Origin: Fulverythrobacter ferritrahens | GTDB lineage: Bacteria; Pseudomonadota; Alphaproteobacteria; Sphingomonadales; Sphingomonadaceae | DNA length: 64,000 nucleotides | Direction of reading: 5' to 3' | Assembly: GCF_020539485.1 (NCBI RefSeq) | Contig: NZ_JACDXU010000003.1 | Coordinates: 389,540-453,539, forward strand | Shown: piece by piece, positions 40,924 through 51,925 of the stretch | How positions within the stretch are numbered: position 1 is the first letter of the stretch | Layout: each line of letters starts with the position of its first letter | Notes under the pieces: generated by a model | Seen by the model: only the letters and a program-made list of their open reading frames with translations | The model's database searches: none | Told to the model about the DNA's origin: nothing | Position numbers and translations under genes: made by a program

Positions 40924-43900
40924 ATGGTTGCGATTTTCACTGGGCTTGGTGCGGGTTTCACGCGGGGTTCGGGCAATCTTCTGGGGGGAGCAGGCCAGAT
41001 CGGCAGTTCGCTGCTCGGGCGCGGGGGCGAGAGTGTTTCCGTCAACGCGGCGAGTGGCAATCTGCTGGTCAGCCATCAGGACGAGTTCCTTGTCGGGCTG
41101 GGCCCCGATGTCGCCATTGCGCGCACCTATAACAGTCTGGGCGACGCCGGTGACCGCGACAATGGCGATAACTGGCAGCAGAACACGACGCGGAGGGTCT
41201 TCGGGCTTACAGGTACGCTCAACAGCGCGGGTTCAACCGTCAGCCGGCTGGGGGCGGATGGCGCGGTGGTGGTCTATGGCTGGGACGCTGCGCGTTCGGC
41301 CTATGTGACCAGGGACGGCTCCGGCGCGTTCGACAGGCTGGAGATGAACGGTTCCGAATGGGTGTGGACCGATGGGGACAGCCAGGCGAAGGAATATTAC
41401 GAAGCTGCGGTTGTAGCCGGGGAATATCGCATCCGGGCGGCTGCCGATATTGACGGCAATGCGCTGACCTTCACCTATCTCGCCGGCACCGATCTGCTCG
41501 ACAAGGTAACCACGGCTGATGGCGCTTGGACCCAATACAGCTGGACGGGTAACGCGATCACCCAGATCGTCACCGGCTATACAGATCTGGCCACTTCCAC
41601 CGCCAAGACCCTCACGCGAGTGCGCTATGGCTATGACGGACAGGGGCGGCTGGAGACGGTCACCACCGATCTGACGCCCGACGACAATTCCGTCAGCGAT
41701 GCCAACACCTATCTCGTCACTTATACTTATGACGGCACGAGCAACCGCATCGCCTCGATTGCGCAGACGGATGGCTCGCTGCTGCAAATTGCTTATGACG
41801 GATCGGGCCGGGTCCAGACTTTGACCCAGACAGTCGCCCCGGGCGACGCCCGCGTGACGAGCCTGAGCTACTTTTCGGGATACACCAGTGTAACCGGGAC
41901 GGACGGGCAGGTGACGCGCCTCGATTATGATGCAGAAGGGCGCCTTACCCGGGTCACCGCACCCCCGGCTTCCAGTGGCGGCACGGCGCAGACGGTGGAT
42001 TTTTCCTATGATGCCGACGACAATCTGGACAGTGTGACCGACGGGGCGGGCAAGGTCACCTCCTATGATTACGACGCCAACGGCAATGCCGCGCTGATTA
42101 CCGATGCCACGGGCAATATCGTCACCCGCACCTATGATGCGCAGAACCGGCTGATCACCACGCTGACAACCGGTGCGGATCGGGATGGGGCAAGCACTGC
42201 TCACTATTCCCAATATGTCTATGACGCGGAAGGACATCTGCGCTTTGCGGTGAATGCGGCGGGGCAGGTCACTGAATATCGTTACGATACCGCCGGGCAA
42301 TTGCTGCGCACGATCCAATATGCGGAAATCCGCATGACCCCGCCCGGGGCGTCAACCATTGATCTTGCCACGGCGGAAGCCTGGGTGGCCGGGATCGCGG
42401 ACAAGAGCTCGGTCCGTATTGCCGAGAACAGCTATGATGCGCGCGGCAATCTGGTGCTGTCCCGCGCTTATGGCATTGCCGATGCCTCGGGCAATCCGCT
42501 CACCGGCGAAGGGGTTACGAGCGGCCATTATGTCTATGATCAGGCCGGCCGGTTGCTCGAGAGCTGGCGCGAGGGCGAGAACCACGAAGCCTTCTTCTAT
42601 GACGGGATGGGCCGCCTGGTTCAGTCGACCGACCGGAATGGCGGGACGACCACCATCGTCTTCGCGGACGCCTCCACCACCACCACGATCACCAATGCCG
42701 CAGGCTTCAGCTCGGTCTCTGTCTATAACAAGGCTGGCGAACTGGTCAGCCTGACCGAAAGCGGGGCCAATACCACTGCGGGCACGGCGAGCTATCAATA
42801 TGATGCTGCCGGCCGCCTGCGGGTGGTGACCGATGCCACGGGGCGCAAGAGCTATGTCTATTACGACAAGGCCGGGCGCAAGGTGGCTGAAGCCAACCAT
42901 CTGGGTGAGGTCACGGAATATCGTTACGATGCCGCCGGGCGCGTGGTTGCCACGGTCGCCTATGCAACGGCCCTGTCAGCTTCTGCGCTCACGGCGATGG
43001 GCAATGTGGCCAGCACGGCGGATTTCTCGACCTTGCGGCCTTCCAGCAGCGCAAGCGATGTCTGGGGCTGGACTGTCTATGACGGTGCTGGCCGGATCAT
43101 CCAGTCAATCGACAATCTCGGCAGCACGGTCCGGTATGAATACGATACCGAAGGCAAGATCGCCAAAACCACGGCCTATTATACCCGGCTGACTTCCTCG
43201 CAGCTGACTGCGTTCAAGGCCAATCCGCCTGCAATGCTGCAACTGCCCGCCGCTCACGGAAAAGATGCCGTTGCCCGCGTGTTCTACAACAAGGCCGGGC
43301 AGCAGATCGGCACGCTGGACGGCGAGGGTTATCTTTCCGAGACAATCCGCGATGGCGCCGGGCTGGAGATCCAGACCACCTTCTATGCCGCCGCGACCAA
43401 TGCGGCGGATCGCTCGTCGGGCAGCTATGGAGTGCTCAAGGCCGGAATCACCACCTCCAGCGCCGATCGCATCACCTATTCGGTCTATGACGGACAGGGG
43501 CTGCTGCGATACAGCGTCAACGCGCGCGGCGGCATTGTTGGCTATGATTATGACGCAGCCGGCCGCCTGATACAGACGACGGCCTATGCCACCGAAGTCG
43601 CGCTGACGGATTACACTTACGACGCCGTAAAGGGCGCCGTGATCACCAGTGGCGCGGATCGCATCAGCCGGACAGTCTACGATGCCGCAGGGCGCACCGC
43701 CTACACCGTGGACGCCGAAGGCGGAGTGGCGGCGTTCCAGTATGACGCGGCCGGGCGGGTGATCAGGGCGGTCGCCTTCGACAATCCCTACGCCTCAACT
43801 GTGTCGCTTTCCGCGCTTGATAGCTGGGCCGCCAACAGCGCCCAGGCCAGTGACGCGAAGAACCGGGTTACTCGCAACTGGTATAATGCCCGCGGAGAAG

Positions 43901-46900
43901 TCGTCTTCAGCCTCGACGCGGAAAACTACGTCTCTGGTTATGCCTATGACGCCGAAGGCCGAGTGCTTTCCACGACCCGTTATGGCGGCTCGTGGGTAAC
44001 AGTCAGCGACACGACTACCATAGCCCAGCTTGCCGCGCTGCTTGTCGGCACGCCCACCAGTACGGCGATTACCGTTAGCCAGACCTACGACAATGCAGGG
44101 CGTGTCCTGACCTCCACCGATGGGGAAGGAACGGTCACTCGCAACACCTACGATGCATTGGGTCAGCTTACCGATGTGACAGTGGCCTATGGCCATGCGG
44201 ACGCCGCCACGACGCATTATACCTATGATGGCACGGGCCGGGTGCTCACCGTCACAGCCGCCTTTGGCATGGCCGAAGCCGCAACAGTCACCTACGCCTA
44301 TGACGGCCTCGGCAATCGCTCCAGCGTCACCGATGCCCGCGGTAATACCACCACCTTCACCTACGACCGCCAAGGCAGAGTTCTCACCACGACCAACGCC
44401 TTGGGTGGAATGAGCACTTACGTTTACGACGCCTTCGGGCAGGTGGTGAAGCTAACCGATCCTCGCGGCAAATCGACCTATACCTATTATGATCGGCTGG
44501 GCCGGCTCGTCACAACGCGAGATGCGGAAAACTACGTCACCCGCACGAGCTATAACCGGTTCGGCGAGGCAGTGGATGTGCGGCGATATGCCACGGCCTT
44601 TACCGGAACTGCCCAGATCGGGGTAAACCCAACCGGCAATCCGGATTCTCCCACCACAGGTCCCAGTCCGGCGGTTCTTGCAGCCTATGCCAATGCCGCC
44701 CAATTGCAGAGTGATGCCGATAGTGCCGCTGCCGCACTTGCGGCGGAACAGGCAGCCCTGGCAGCGGCGCTCGCCAATCCTTTGCCGACGCTTCAGAACA
44801 AGCTGTCTCAACTCCAGGCCCAACGCGCGACCGTGCAGGCCCAGTATGATGCAGCGAACTGGCTCGATAAGCTATTGGTCTATGGGCCGCAGCTCACCTC
44901 GATCGACTCTGACATCGGCAAGGTCAACACCAACATCACGCGGGTGAACAACGGCCAGGCGTTGAACAGTTGGGGCACCGACCTGGTCAATGGCAGCTTC
45001 AATGTCGCGGCGCTCCAGTCTCAATATAACTCTGCACAGGCCGCCGCCAGTCAGGCGCTTGCCGATGCTCAGGCGCTGGAAGCGGCAGAACAGGGCGGAG
45101 GTAATTTCGGGCCCTATTCAGGAACCGCCTATACCTATGACCGCTTGGGCCGGGTCGCGACCAAGATCGATGCCGAAGGCTATGGCGAAAGCTATGCCTA
45201 CAATGCGTTTGGCAATCTGGTCATGTTCCGGCGCTATCCGGGTGCGATCACTGGCTCGAGCTACAACCAGACGTCGTTCGAATATGATGAGCGCGGTAGC
45301 ATCACCCAGACAACCGATGCAGAAGGCTGGATCGAGAGCTACACCTATGACGCCTTCGGGCGCAGAGCCTCCCTCGTCTCCAAGAATCAGGGTAGTGAAA
45401 AAACTGCAGGGGGGACGACTACTTACGAATATTACAAGACCGGATTGCTCAAATCCGAGATTCTGCCGATCTATTCGCAGAGCAGTAGTACGGGTGAAAA
45501 TCTCGGCGCGATCACGAATGGTTACGTCTACGACAAACGTGGCAACCTTGTTCAGAAGATCGAGGCTCAGGGGCTCGCGGAACAGCGGACCACGACTTAT
45601 ACCTATGACAAGCTCGACAGGAGGCTTGGCTCGTCCGGCACCATTGTGAGCGGGATAAGCATCAACCCGGCGACCAAAGCAGTCTCGACTAGTTCGGGAG
45701 CGCCTACGGAAACCCTCATTTACGATGCCAATGGCAATGTCATCAAAAGCGTCGATGCCGCCGGCGCGACGACTGTGTTTTTCTACGATGCGCTGAACCG
45801 GAAAACCGCAGAGATCAACGCCCTCGGGACTTACACCACGTATGCTTATGATGAAGCTGGGAACGTCACCAGCATAAGAATTTACGAGACCCCGGTGAGT
45901 GTGCCCGCCAATGGCGGTGTCGCCACTTCGGCCCCCGCTGTGCCCTCGGGCAATAAACGCGAGACGACTTTCACCTATGATGGGCTCGGCCGCATGGTGG
46001 CGAGCTCCGTTGTGCTGCCCTCGGGTTACAAGACCGGGGTATGGAATGGCACGGCGTGGACGAATGTTACGACCAACTCGCTGGATACGTCTTATCAATA
46101 CGACTATCTCGGCAATGTCGTGAAGGTTACCGATCCCAACGGCAACGCGACGTTCTCTTACTATGATCGGCTAGGCCGCAAGACCGCACAACTGGATGCC
46201 GAAGGCTATCTCACGGCGTGGACTTACAACTCCGAAAACAACGTGTTGACAGAGCGGCGCTACAATACCGGTTTCACTGGTGCGCCCAATAGCTCCAGTC
46301 CTCCGTCACTTTTGACCAATTCGGCCGACCGCCTTACGACCTATACTTATGACAAGGTCGGCAACCGCCTGAGCGAAGCACGATCGAACGTGATTATCCA
46401 TAACGGAAGTGGCGGCACAAATACCGTCACTTCGACTATCTGGTATTCTTATAACGGCCTTGGACAGGTCCTTACCCGGACTGAAGCTACCGGCGATGTA
46501 TTTACCTATATTTACGATCAGGGAGGACGGCTCTCCGAAGAGAGAAGTCCGCAATATGCATCGAATAACGGCACCGCCGTTACCCCAAAGGTGAATTATT
46601 TCTATAACGGCCTGGGTGATCTTACTCGTACTGTTCAGGCTGCTGGCGGCGATGTCTCCTCCGCGCGCGTCACCACATACACCTACTCCACAGGTGGACG
46701 CCTTTCTTCCATGACCAATGCTGAAGGGGATGTCCGAAATTACTTTTACGATATCGCAGGGCGGCTCACGTTAGAAACCTATTCGCGGACCACCTACGTC
46801 TCGGGAGGTTCCACGGTGACCGCTGAAGAGGGGATCGGTTATCGTTTTGATGCCTTGGGCCGCAGCCTCGGACAGGGGTTCTACAAAAAGGTTTCGGGTT

Positions 46901-49900
46901 CCTGGCAATTCCAGTCAACCAATGACTGGAGTTCGATGGAATACGATGCGTTTGGTGATGTGGTCAGGGTTGGGGTCAATGGCGCCTGGCAACAGCAAAA
47001 CCAATACGATCTCGCTGGACGCATATGGGCCAGCAATTCCGGTGACGGGATATGGAAATATTTCGGATACGATAAGAATGGCAACCAGACTCTCCTGATT
47101 GCGAGTGCCGGAGCCAATCTTTCCGGTAAAACCATGGCGCAGGCTTTCGCGCTCATAAGCGGAACTGATGTCAACGCCACCTATACCGTTTATGACAGGC
47201 GCAACCTTGCGATCTCGGCTGTAGAAGAAGGGCGGCAACTCTCGGCGAGTGGAACAAGCGCGCTTAATTCCGGCCGCACCTACAACGCTTTTGGCGAAGT
47301 CGCTTCCGAAACAAATGCTGCAGGCGTAACCACCGCCTACACTTACAACACAATGGGCAAGATGATCCGGTCGGAAGGTCCGACGGTGTTCATCACACTG
47401 GAAAATGGCGCCGCAGTCTGGGTCCGGCCAGCGCAGGATTTCTATTATGACCAATCCGGCCGCCTTGTCGCAACCCGGGATGCCAATGGCACCTATGGAA
47501 CCAATGGTACGGGCACAAATGGCGCCACAAAGGCAGCAAACACCGGTAATCTCAATCGCCTGACGCTTCTTGCGGGCACGGGCTACGGTGGAGGCAATGC
47601 GCTGGCTACGGTGGAGACCCACGCCGATGGCGGCACGGTCACCACCGCATACGACATTTATGGAAATGCCCGAAAGATAACCCAGTCGGTGGGAGATGGC
47701 ACCAGCGTCATCACGCAACAGGGGTTCGATAAGCTCGGCCGCCTGACGCAGGTAACCAATCCGGGCGGACTGGTCGACTATTACGCTTACGATGTGCTCG
47801 GTCAGCGGATCGCTCACTGGAACAATTACCTCGCCAGTACCAACAAGGAACTGACCGGCTACGATGTTCAGGGCCGCATCACCTATCAGCGTGCGTGGGG
47901 CGGGGCGAGCGGGGATGAAACGACCATCTCTTACGCCTGGTCTGGCACCCTGGTTACCCCGGGGCTGGCAACCGGATCCACTACCTTTGGGGGCTGGGTT
48001 CAGACAACAACCTACGAAAACGGCAAAACGCTGGTCGAAAAGAACGACCTGTTCGGGCGCCTCACCGAAAAGACCGATCTGGGCGGGAATACGACAGTCT
48101 ACACCTATGACCTGGCCGGGAGGCTGGTTAGCGCACTGACAGGCGCTTATGGCAATACCTACATTTATTATAATACTGGGCAGTACAAGCAGGTTTCCAG
48201 TTTCTCCCGCTGGTATAACGGAAACACTGCCAACAATGTCGAGACGCGGGGCGAATATACCTACGATGTGCTGGGCCGCCGCCTGACGGAGTTGGGCACC
48301 ACGATAAAGAGTGGCACGGGCGGAGGCACCGCCATCACCAAGCAGGCATCCGCGACCTATGACGCCCTTGGGCGGCTCAAGACTTGGCAGGATACTGTTC
48401 CCGCCCCGGATTACACGGTCACCAATGAATATGATGCGGTTGGGAACGTGCGCCGTACCAATTCATGGACCCGCGATTACTGGTTCCGTTACGATAATAT
48501 GAACCGCGTGATCATCTCGAAGGGGACGCTCAACGGAACGGCCGGCGCGACCGGAACCACGATCGGAGTAAATTTCGCCGCAAATTACGATTCCAACGAG
48601 ATCGTTTACGATCAGATTGGGCGCCGGGTTTCGGTCATCTCCGGTTATAGCGCCCCGGAATCGAGTTATCTCGTCTGGCCGGATCCCGCTAATCCCTATT
48701 ACTTCGTCACCGTACCCATCCCTGCCAGCGCAACAGCAATCAGAGAGAGCTATAGCTATGACTCTGCTGGTCGCATTGACAAGGTTCGAAAGAAGTACGG
48801 TAATACTCTGTATTATTATTCCGGGGTGACCGGCTCACCGGTCGCACCCGATATTGGTACAGGCGATATAGTCGATGATTTCGATTATGATCTGATGGGG
48901 CGAATGACGAAGTCGCTCAGCAATGCCAGCCGCATTATTACCTATAATACAAAGAACCAGATTCAGTCGGAAACCCGTTCCCTGGTGTTGAGTACGGGCG
49001 AGGTGGAAAATACCACCATCAGCTACAATTATGGCTCTGGCACGAATTATCTGCTCGGTGCCGCGCGCACCGTAACGAGCACGGTTTCGACGACGCTTAG
49101 CGGCACGACCACCACATCCACCTCCACGACCACCAATGATTATATCTGGCGCGATGGCACGGTGCAGTCGAAAATCACAGTCGTGAACGCTCCGCAGGGC
49201 GGCCCATCCTCCACGGCGACCACCGATTTCTACTACGACGGGGTGGGGCGTCTTCTCAAAACGAAGATCGCGGACCAGCGTCCGCGCGACGTATTCTACA
49301 CCAATGACGAGAACGGCCAGGTTGTGATCCGACAGGAGCAGGACCAACTCGCAACCGGCGACCCCTACGAAACCTGGAACAGGTTTGCCGGCAAGGAAAT
49401 GGGCTATCTGGGCAATATCGGGATGAGCAAGCCCGAATATGCCAGTTACACCACCGGCCAGCTTCCCGATGGCAGCACGCCGTTCCCCTACAGTCAGACC
49501 AGCGGCACGGCCTATGCCGATTTCAGCGGTGGCAGTTATGTTCCCCTGAACCAGTACAACCAGGGCAGGGTCGGCGGTAGTTACACCGTGCAAACGGGCG
49601 ATACGCTGCAATCCATCGCCCAGTCCGTTTGGGGCGATGCCAATCTTTGGTACAAGCTGGCGGAGGCCAATGGCCTGTCCGGCTATGCCACGCTTACCGA
49701 AGGGCAGACCATCGCCCTGCCGACGGGCGTGGTGCGTAACGCGCATAATTCCGCGACGCTCAAGCCTTACGATCCGGCCAGCATGGTGGGCAGCGTCTCC
49801 CCCACCCCGGCCGATCCCCCGCAGCCGCCGAAGAAGAACAATTGCGGGATGTTCGGGCAGATCCTGCTCGCCGCGATTGCGATCGGGATATCGGCTTGGT

Positions 49901-51924
49901 TGGGGCCGGAGATTCTGGGTTTCTTCCAAGGGGCCTTCGGCTCCATTGTCGGAACTAGCATGGGTCTTGCTGCCACTGGTGCAACAAGTTCCATTGTTAG
50001 CCAGGGCGTCGGTGTTGTCACGGGAATTCAGAACAATTTTAGTTGGAAGGCTGTTGGAAGCGCCGCGTTGAGCTCAGTGCTCACAGGGGGCGCGTCTACC
50101 GGAAACTTCCTTGTTGATGCCGCTAGATCGGCAGTCAGTAATCTGGCGTATCAGGGCATCGCGTCCGCAATCGGCTTGCAGGACCATGTTAATTGGTCTG
50201 GTGTTGCAGCTGCTGGCGTCTCTGGAGGCCTAGGCGGTGTGCTGGGTAAGAATCTGGGGCCGTTAACCGGGTCAGACGCAAACCTATCGCTTGGCAACAT
50301 CGCTTCGCATCTTGGGGTAGGAGCAGTTCAAACTCTCGCCAATGCAGCTACCCGTTCGGCAATTGAGGGAACCAGTTTCGGCGACAATATTCGGGCCGGA
50401 TTGCCTGACGTTATTGGGCAGGTAATTGGCCAGATACTTGGCAGTGCGGCGACGGGTAGGGGCAAGCCAAAAAATCTGTTGAAAGGTACGCCCTATGACG
50501 GGATGGCGTCGTCAAAGGTTGGGGATGAGGTGTTTGTCTGGGAAAACTCGGCCGCTACCATCGCCAAGACTCAAACACACGCCCCCGTGGAGGCATCGCT
50601 TGGGAAGATCAGACAGAGTAACGCGCAAGTATTGGGTAGCCCGGTTCCCGATGGCGGGGGAGCTGATACGGCTGGAGAGATCATAGTATCAGCAACAACC
50701 GATAGATCATCAACCGGGCCATCTAAGCTAACCGTAGGGCCCATCACCAGGAATTATGGAAACGATCCATTTTTTGGAGACTTGCTCCAGTCCGCTAACT
50801 TGGACGGTTATGCGGCATGGTTCGATGCTTATGCTGTTGGATCAGGTGGCGATCTCGATGTCACTTGGGTGTCTAAAATGTTGGCGCGTGAGACAGGGCC
50901 GGGTGGTCCGGGTAGCGGGCACGCAGCAGATGTTCTTGTTGCGTTGGGCAGGCTTGGAGAACTTGGCAGCACGCAAGCATTCACTATTGCCTCAGACTTC
51001 TATGTCAGATCCGGGATGAAGGAGAGCAGCCTTTTAATTGGTTCCTTGCTTATGTCGAACGATTTTTCGCTCAATTGGGGTGAAGTTGAGAGAAATAATA
51101 CATCATATATAGGGGACGAGAGTTCAATTAGTTCTTCCAGGTCCAACTTTTTGACAAATTATAGGGATGCCGTTTGGGAGCGACAGCGCGCCTCGTATGG
51201 GCTGTGGGCCGGAGGTGGTCTGGGGTATCTCAGTGCAACAACGGAATTTGTCTCCTCACCTTTAACCGCCGCCTTGGATTTGGGTTCTTCTTACTATCGT
51301 GGAAGAGGCGGGTTGATCGCTCCCTTCGACAGGGAAACAACTGACCTGACGCTGTTCGTTTCCGGAACAGGTGAAATGGTTGGTCTCAAGGCGTTTGGGG
51401 GACGAAGTGGAAGCGTCGCTGCAGAGAGTGTGTCCGCGCGGCATATTGCTTGGAGTTCGGATCTTGGTGCGATAAATGATACCGTCGCAGCGTTGGGTCA
51501 ACGCGCACTACGAAATTCTGGCGGAGATTGGGCAAAATCTGAGGCGCTTTTTAATCGTTACCTCTCCTTGGCGGATTCTCGACTAGCTCACACCGGGAGT
51601 GGATATGCGGTTGAACTGCAACCCGCTGCAATCGCCGGAGGTGAGCGTGTACCTAGCTTCATCTGGAGGCATCGCGGCGATGCGGCATCTCCTTTGATTA
51701 TGGACGCCAACGGAGCGCCTCGTCTGTTCGCCTATCCACGATCGCGCCGACTTGATGCAGGTATTATCGACATGACTGCAGCGGCAAACCAGTATGGCCT
51801 GAGGCCAGTTGTAAGTGGCTATGACATCACGTTAAATGCAGCGAAGCCCCCCGTTGGTGGATACTATCGTGAGTATTTCGGTAATATTCCCATTACCGAC
51901 ATTCGGCTGAGAGCGGGAAATTAG
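40924..51924 (+). CDS. Giant RHS/YD-repeat protein, probable polymorphic toxin
   Basis: 3666 residues. ATG at 40924 with GAGGGA upstream. The N-terminus (residues 1-70) includes the opening of the RHS shell (SVNAASGNLLVSHQDEFLVG). Dozens of YD repeats follow (YDAAGRL, YDALGR, YDRLGR) to about residue 2830; they form the RHS cocoon. A coiled-coil insertion interrupts them at about residues 1251-1392 (Ala/Gln-rich, heptads around LSQLQAQRATVQAQYD). After the barrel comes a LysM domain (about 2884-2936; YTVQTGDTLQSIAQSVWG) instead of the usual RHS protease motif PxxxxDPxGL, which I do not see. A Pro linker leads to a hydrophobic Gly-rich stretch (about 2976-3032), then an unfamiliar region, and a unique tip in the last ~140 residues. 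Base composition drops from about 49.9 kb on. An orphan gene starts one base after the stop. Contact-dependent or secreted effector by family; the secretion route is unknown (no VgrG, PAAR or signal peptide). Confidence 0.88.
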   Translation: MVAIFTGLGAGFTRGSGNLLGGAGQIGSSLLGRGGESVSVNAASGNLLVSHQDEFLVGLGPDVAIARTYNSLGDAGDRDNGDNWQQNTTRRVFGLTGTLNSAGSTVSRLGADGAVVVYGWDAARSAYVTRDGSGAFDRLEMNGSEWVWTDGDSQAKEYYEAAVVAGEYRIRAAADIDGNALTFTYLAGTDLLDKVTTADGAWTQYSWTGNAITQIVTGYTDLATSTAKTLTRVRYGYDGQGRLETVTTDLTPDDNSVSDANTYLVTYTYDGTSNRIASIAQTDGSLLQIAYDGSGRVQTLTQTVAPGDARVTSLSYFSGYTSVTGTDGQVTRLDYDAEGRLTRVTAPPASSGGTAQTVDFSYDADDNLDSVTDGAGKVTSYDYDANGNAALITDATGNIVTRTYDAQNRLITTLTTGADRDGASTAHYSQYVYDAEGHLRFAVNAAGQVTEYRYDTAGQLLRTIQYAEIRMTPPGASTIDLATAEAWVAGIADKSSVRIAENSYDARGNLVLSRAYGIADASGNPLTGEGVTSGHYVYDQAGRLLESWREGENHEAFFYDGMGRLVQSTDRNGGTTTIVFADASTTTTITNAAGFSSVSVYNKAGELVSLTESGANTTAGTASYQYDAAGRLRVVTDATGRKSYVYYDKAGRKVAEANHLGEVTEYRYDAAGRVVATVAYATALSASALTAMGNVASTADFSTLRPSSSASDVWGWTVYDGAGRIIQSIDNLGSTVRYEYDTEGKIAKTTAYYTRLTSSQLTAFKANPPAMLQLPAAHGKDAVARVFYNKAGQQIGTLDGEGYLSETIRDGAGLEIQTTFYAAATNAADRSSGSYGVLKAGITTSSADRITYSVYDGQGLLRYSVNARGGIVGYDYDAAGRLIQTTAYATEVALTDYTYDAVKGAVITSGADRISRTVYDAAGRTAYTVDAEGGVAAFQYDAAGRVIRAVAFDNPYASTVSLSALDSWAANSAQASDAKNRVTRNWYNARGEVVFSLDAENYVSGYAYDAEGRVLSTTRYGGSWVTVSDTTTIAQLAALLVGTPTSTAITVSQTYDNAGRVLTSTDGEGTVTRNTYDALGQLTDVTVAYGHADAATTHYTYDGTGRVLTVTAAFGMAEAATVTYAYDGLGNRSSVTDARGNTTTFTYDRQGRVLTTTNALGGMSTYVYDAFGQVVKLTDPRGKSTYTYYDRLGRLVTTRDAENYVTRTSYNRFGEAVDVRRYATAFTGTAQIGVNPTGNPDSPTTGPSPAVLAAYANAAQLQSDADSAAAALAAEQAALAAALANPLPTLQNKLSQLQAQRATVQAQYDAANWLDKLLVYGPQLTSIDSDIGKVNTNITRVNNGQALNSWGTDLVNGSFNVAALQSQYNSAQAAASQALADAQALEAAEQGGGNFGPYSGTAYTYDRLGRVATKIDAEGYGESYAYNAFGNLVMFRRYPGAITGSSYNQTSFEYDERGSITQTTDAEGWIESYTYDAFGRRASLVSKNQGSEKTAGGTTTYEYYKTGLLKSEILPIYSQSSSTGENLGAITNGYVYDKRGNLVQKIEAQGLAEQRTTTYTYDKLDRRLGSSGTIVSGISINPATKAVSTSSGAPTETLIYDANGNVIKSVDAAGATTVFFYDALNRKTAEINALGTYTTYAYDEAGNVTSIRIYETPVSVPANGGVATSAPAVPSGNKRETTFTYDGLGRMVASSVVLPSGYKTGVWNGTAWTNVTTNSLDTSYQYDYLGNVVKVTDPNGNATFSYYDRLGRKTAQLDAEGYLTAWTYNSENNVLTERRYNTGFTGAPNSSSPPSLLTNSADRLTTYTYDKVGNRLSEARSNVIIHNGSGGTNTVTSTIWYSYNGLGQVLTRTEATGDVFTYIYDQGGRLSEERSPQYASNNGTAVTPKVNYFYNGLGDLTRTVQAAGGDVSSARVTTYTYSTGGRLSSMTNAEGDVRNYFYDIAGRLTLETYSRTTYVSGGSTVTAEEGIGYRFDALGRSLGQGFYKKVSGSWQFQSTNDWSSMEYDAFGDVVRVGVNGAWQQQNQYDLAGRIWASNSGDGIWKYFGYDKNGNQTLLIASAGANLSGKTMAQAFALISGTDVNATYTVYDRRNLAISAVEEGRQLSASGTSALNSGRTYNAFGEVASETNAAGVTTAYTYNTMGKMIRSEGPTVFITLENGAAVWVRPAQDFYYDQSGRLVATRDANGTYGTNGTGTNGATKAANTGNLNRLTLLAGTGYGGGNALATVETHADGGTVTTAYDIYGNARKITQSVGDGTSVITQQGFDKLGRLTQVTNPGGLVDYYAYDVLGQRIAHWNNYLASTNKELTGYDVQGRITYQRAWGGASGDETTISYAWSGTLVTPGLATGSTTFGGWVQTTTYENGKTLVEKNDLFGRLTEKTDLGGNTTVYTYDLAGRLVSALTGAYGNTYIYYNTGQYKQVSSFSRWYNGNTANNVETRGEYTYDVLGRRLTELGTTIKSGTGGGTAITKQASATYDALGRLKTWQDTVPAPDYTVTNEYDAVGNVRRTNSWTRDYWFRYDNMNRVIISKGTLNGTAGATGTTIGVNFAANYDSNEIVYDQIGRRVSVISGYSAPESSYLVWPDPANPYYFVTVPIPASATAIRESYSYDSAGRIDKVRKKYGNTLYYYSGVTGSPVAPDIGTGDIVDDFDYDLMGRMTKSLSNASRIITYNTKNQIQSETRSLVLSTGEVENTTISYNYGSGTNYLLGAARTVTSTVSTTLSGTTTTSTSTTTNDYIWRDGTVQSKITVVNAPQGGPSSTATTDFYYDGVGRLLKTKIADQRPRDVFYTNDENGQVVIRQEQDQLATGDPYETWNRFAGKEMGYLGNIGMSKPEYASYTTGQLPDGSTPFPYSQTSGTAYADFSGGSYVPLNQYNQGRVGGSYTVQTGDTLQSIAQSVWGDANLWYKLAEANGLSGYATLTEGQTIALPTGVVRNAHNSATLKPYDPASMVGSVSPTPADPPQPPKKNNCGMFGQILLAAIAIGISAWLGPEILGFFQGAFGSIVGTSMGLAATGATSSIVSQGVGVVTGIQNNFSWKAVGSAALSSVLTGGASTGNFLVDAARSAVSNLAYQGIASAIGLQDHVNWSGVAAAGVSGGLGGVLGKNLGPLTGSDANLSLGNIASHLGVGAVQTLANAATRSAIEGTSFGDNIRAGLPDVIGQVIGQILGSAATGRGKPKNLLKGTPYDGMASSKVGDEVFVWENSAATIAKTQTHAPVEASLGKIRQSNAQVLGSPVPDGGGADTAGEIIVSATTDRSSTGPSKLTVGPITRNYGNDPFFGDLLQSANLDGYAAWFDAYAVGSGGDLDVTWVSKMLARETGPGGPGSGHAADVLVALGRLGELGSTQAFTIASDFYVRSGMKESSLLIGSLLMSNDFSLNWGEVERNNTSYIGDESSISSSRSNFLTNYRDAVWERQRASYGLWAGGGLGYLSATTEFVSSPLTAALDLGSSYYRGRGGLIAPFDRETTDLTLFVSGTGEMVGLKAFGGRSGSVAAESVSARHIAWSSDLGAINDTVAALGQRALRNSGGDWAKSEALFNRYLSLADSRLAHTGSGYAVELQPAAIAGGERVPSFIWRHRGDAASPLIMDANGAPRLFAYPRSRRLDAGIIDMTAAANQYGLRPVVSGYDITLNAAKPPVGGYYREYFGNIPITDIRLRAGN

Positions 51925-51925
51925 T

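Noticed and set aside
41000..49400. Tandem DNA repeats or CRISPR-like array in the RHS region
   Set aside because: The periodicity comes from protein-level YD repeats; the DNA repeats are degenerate and without spacers.
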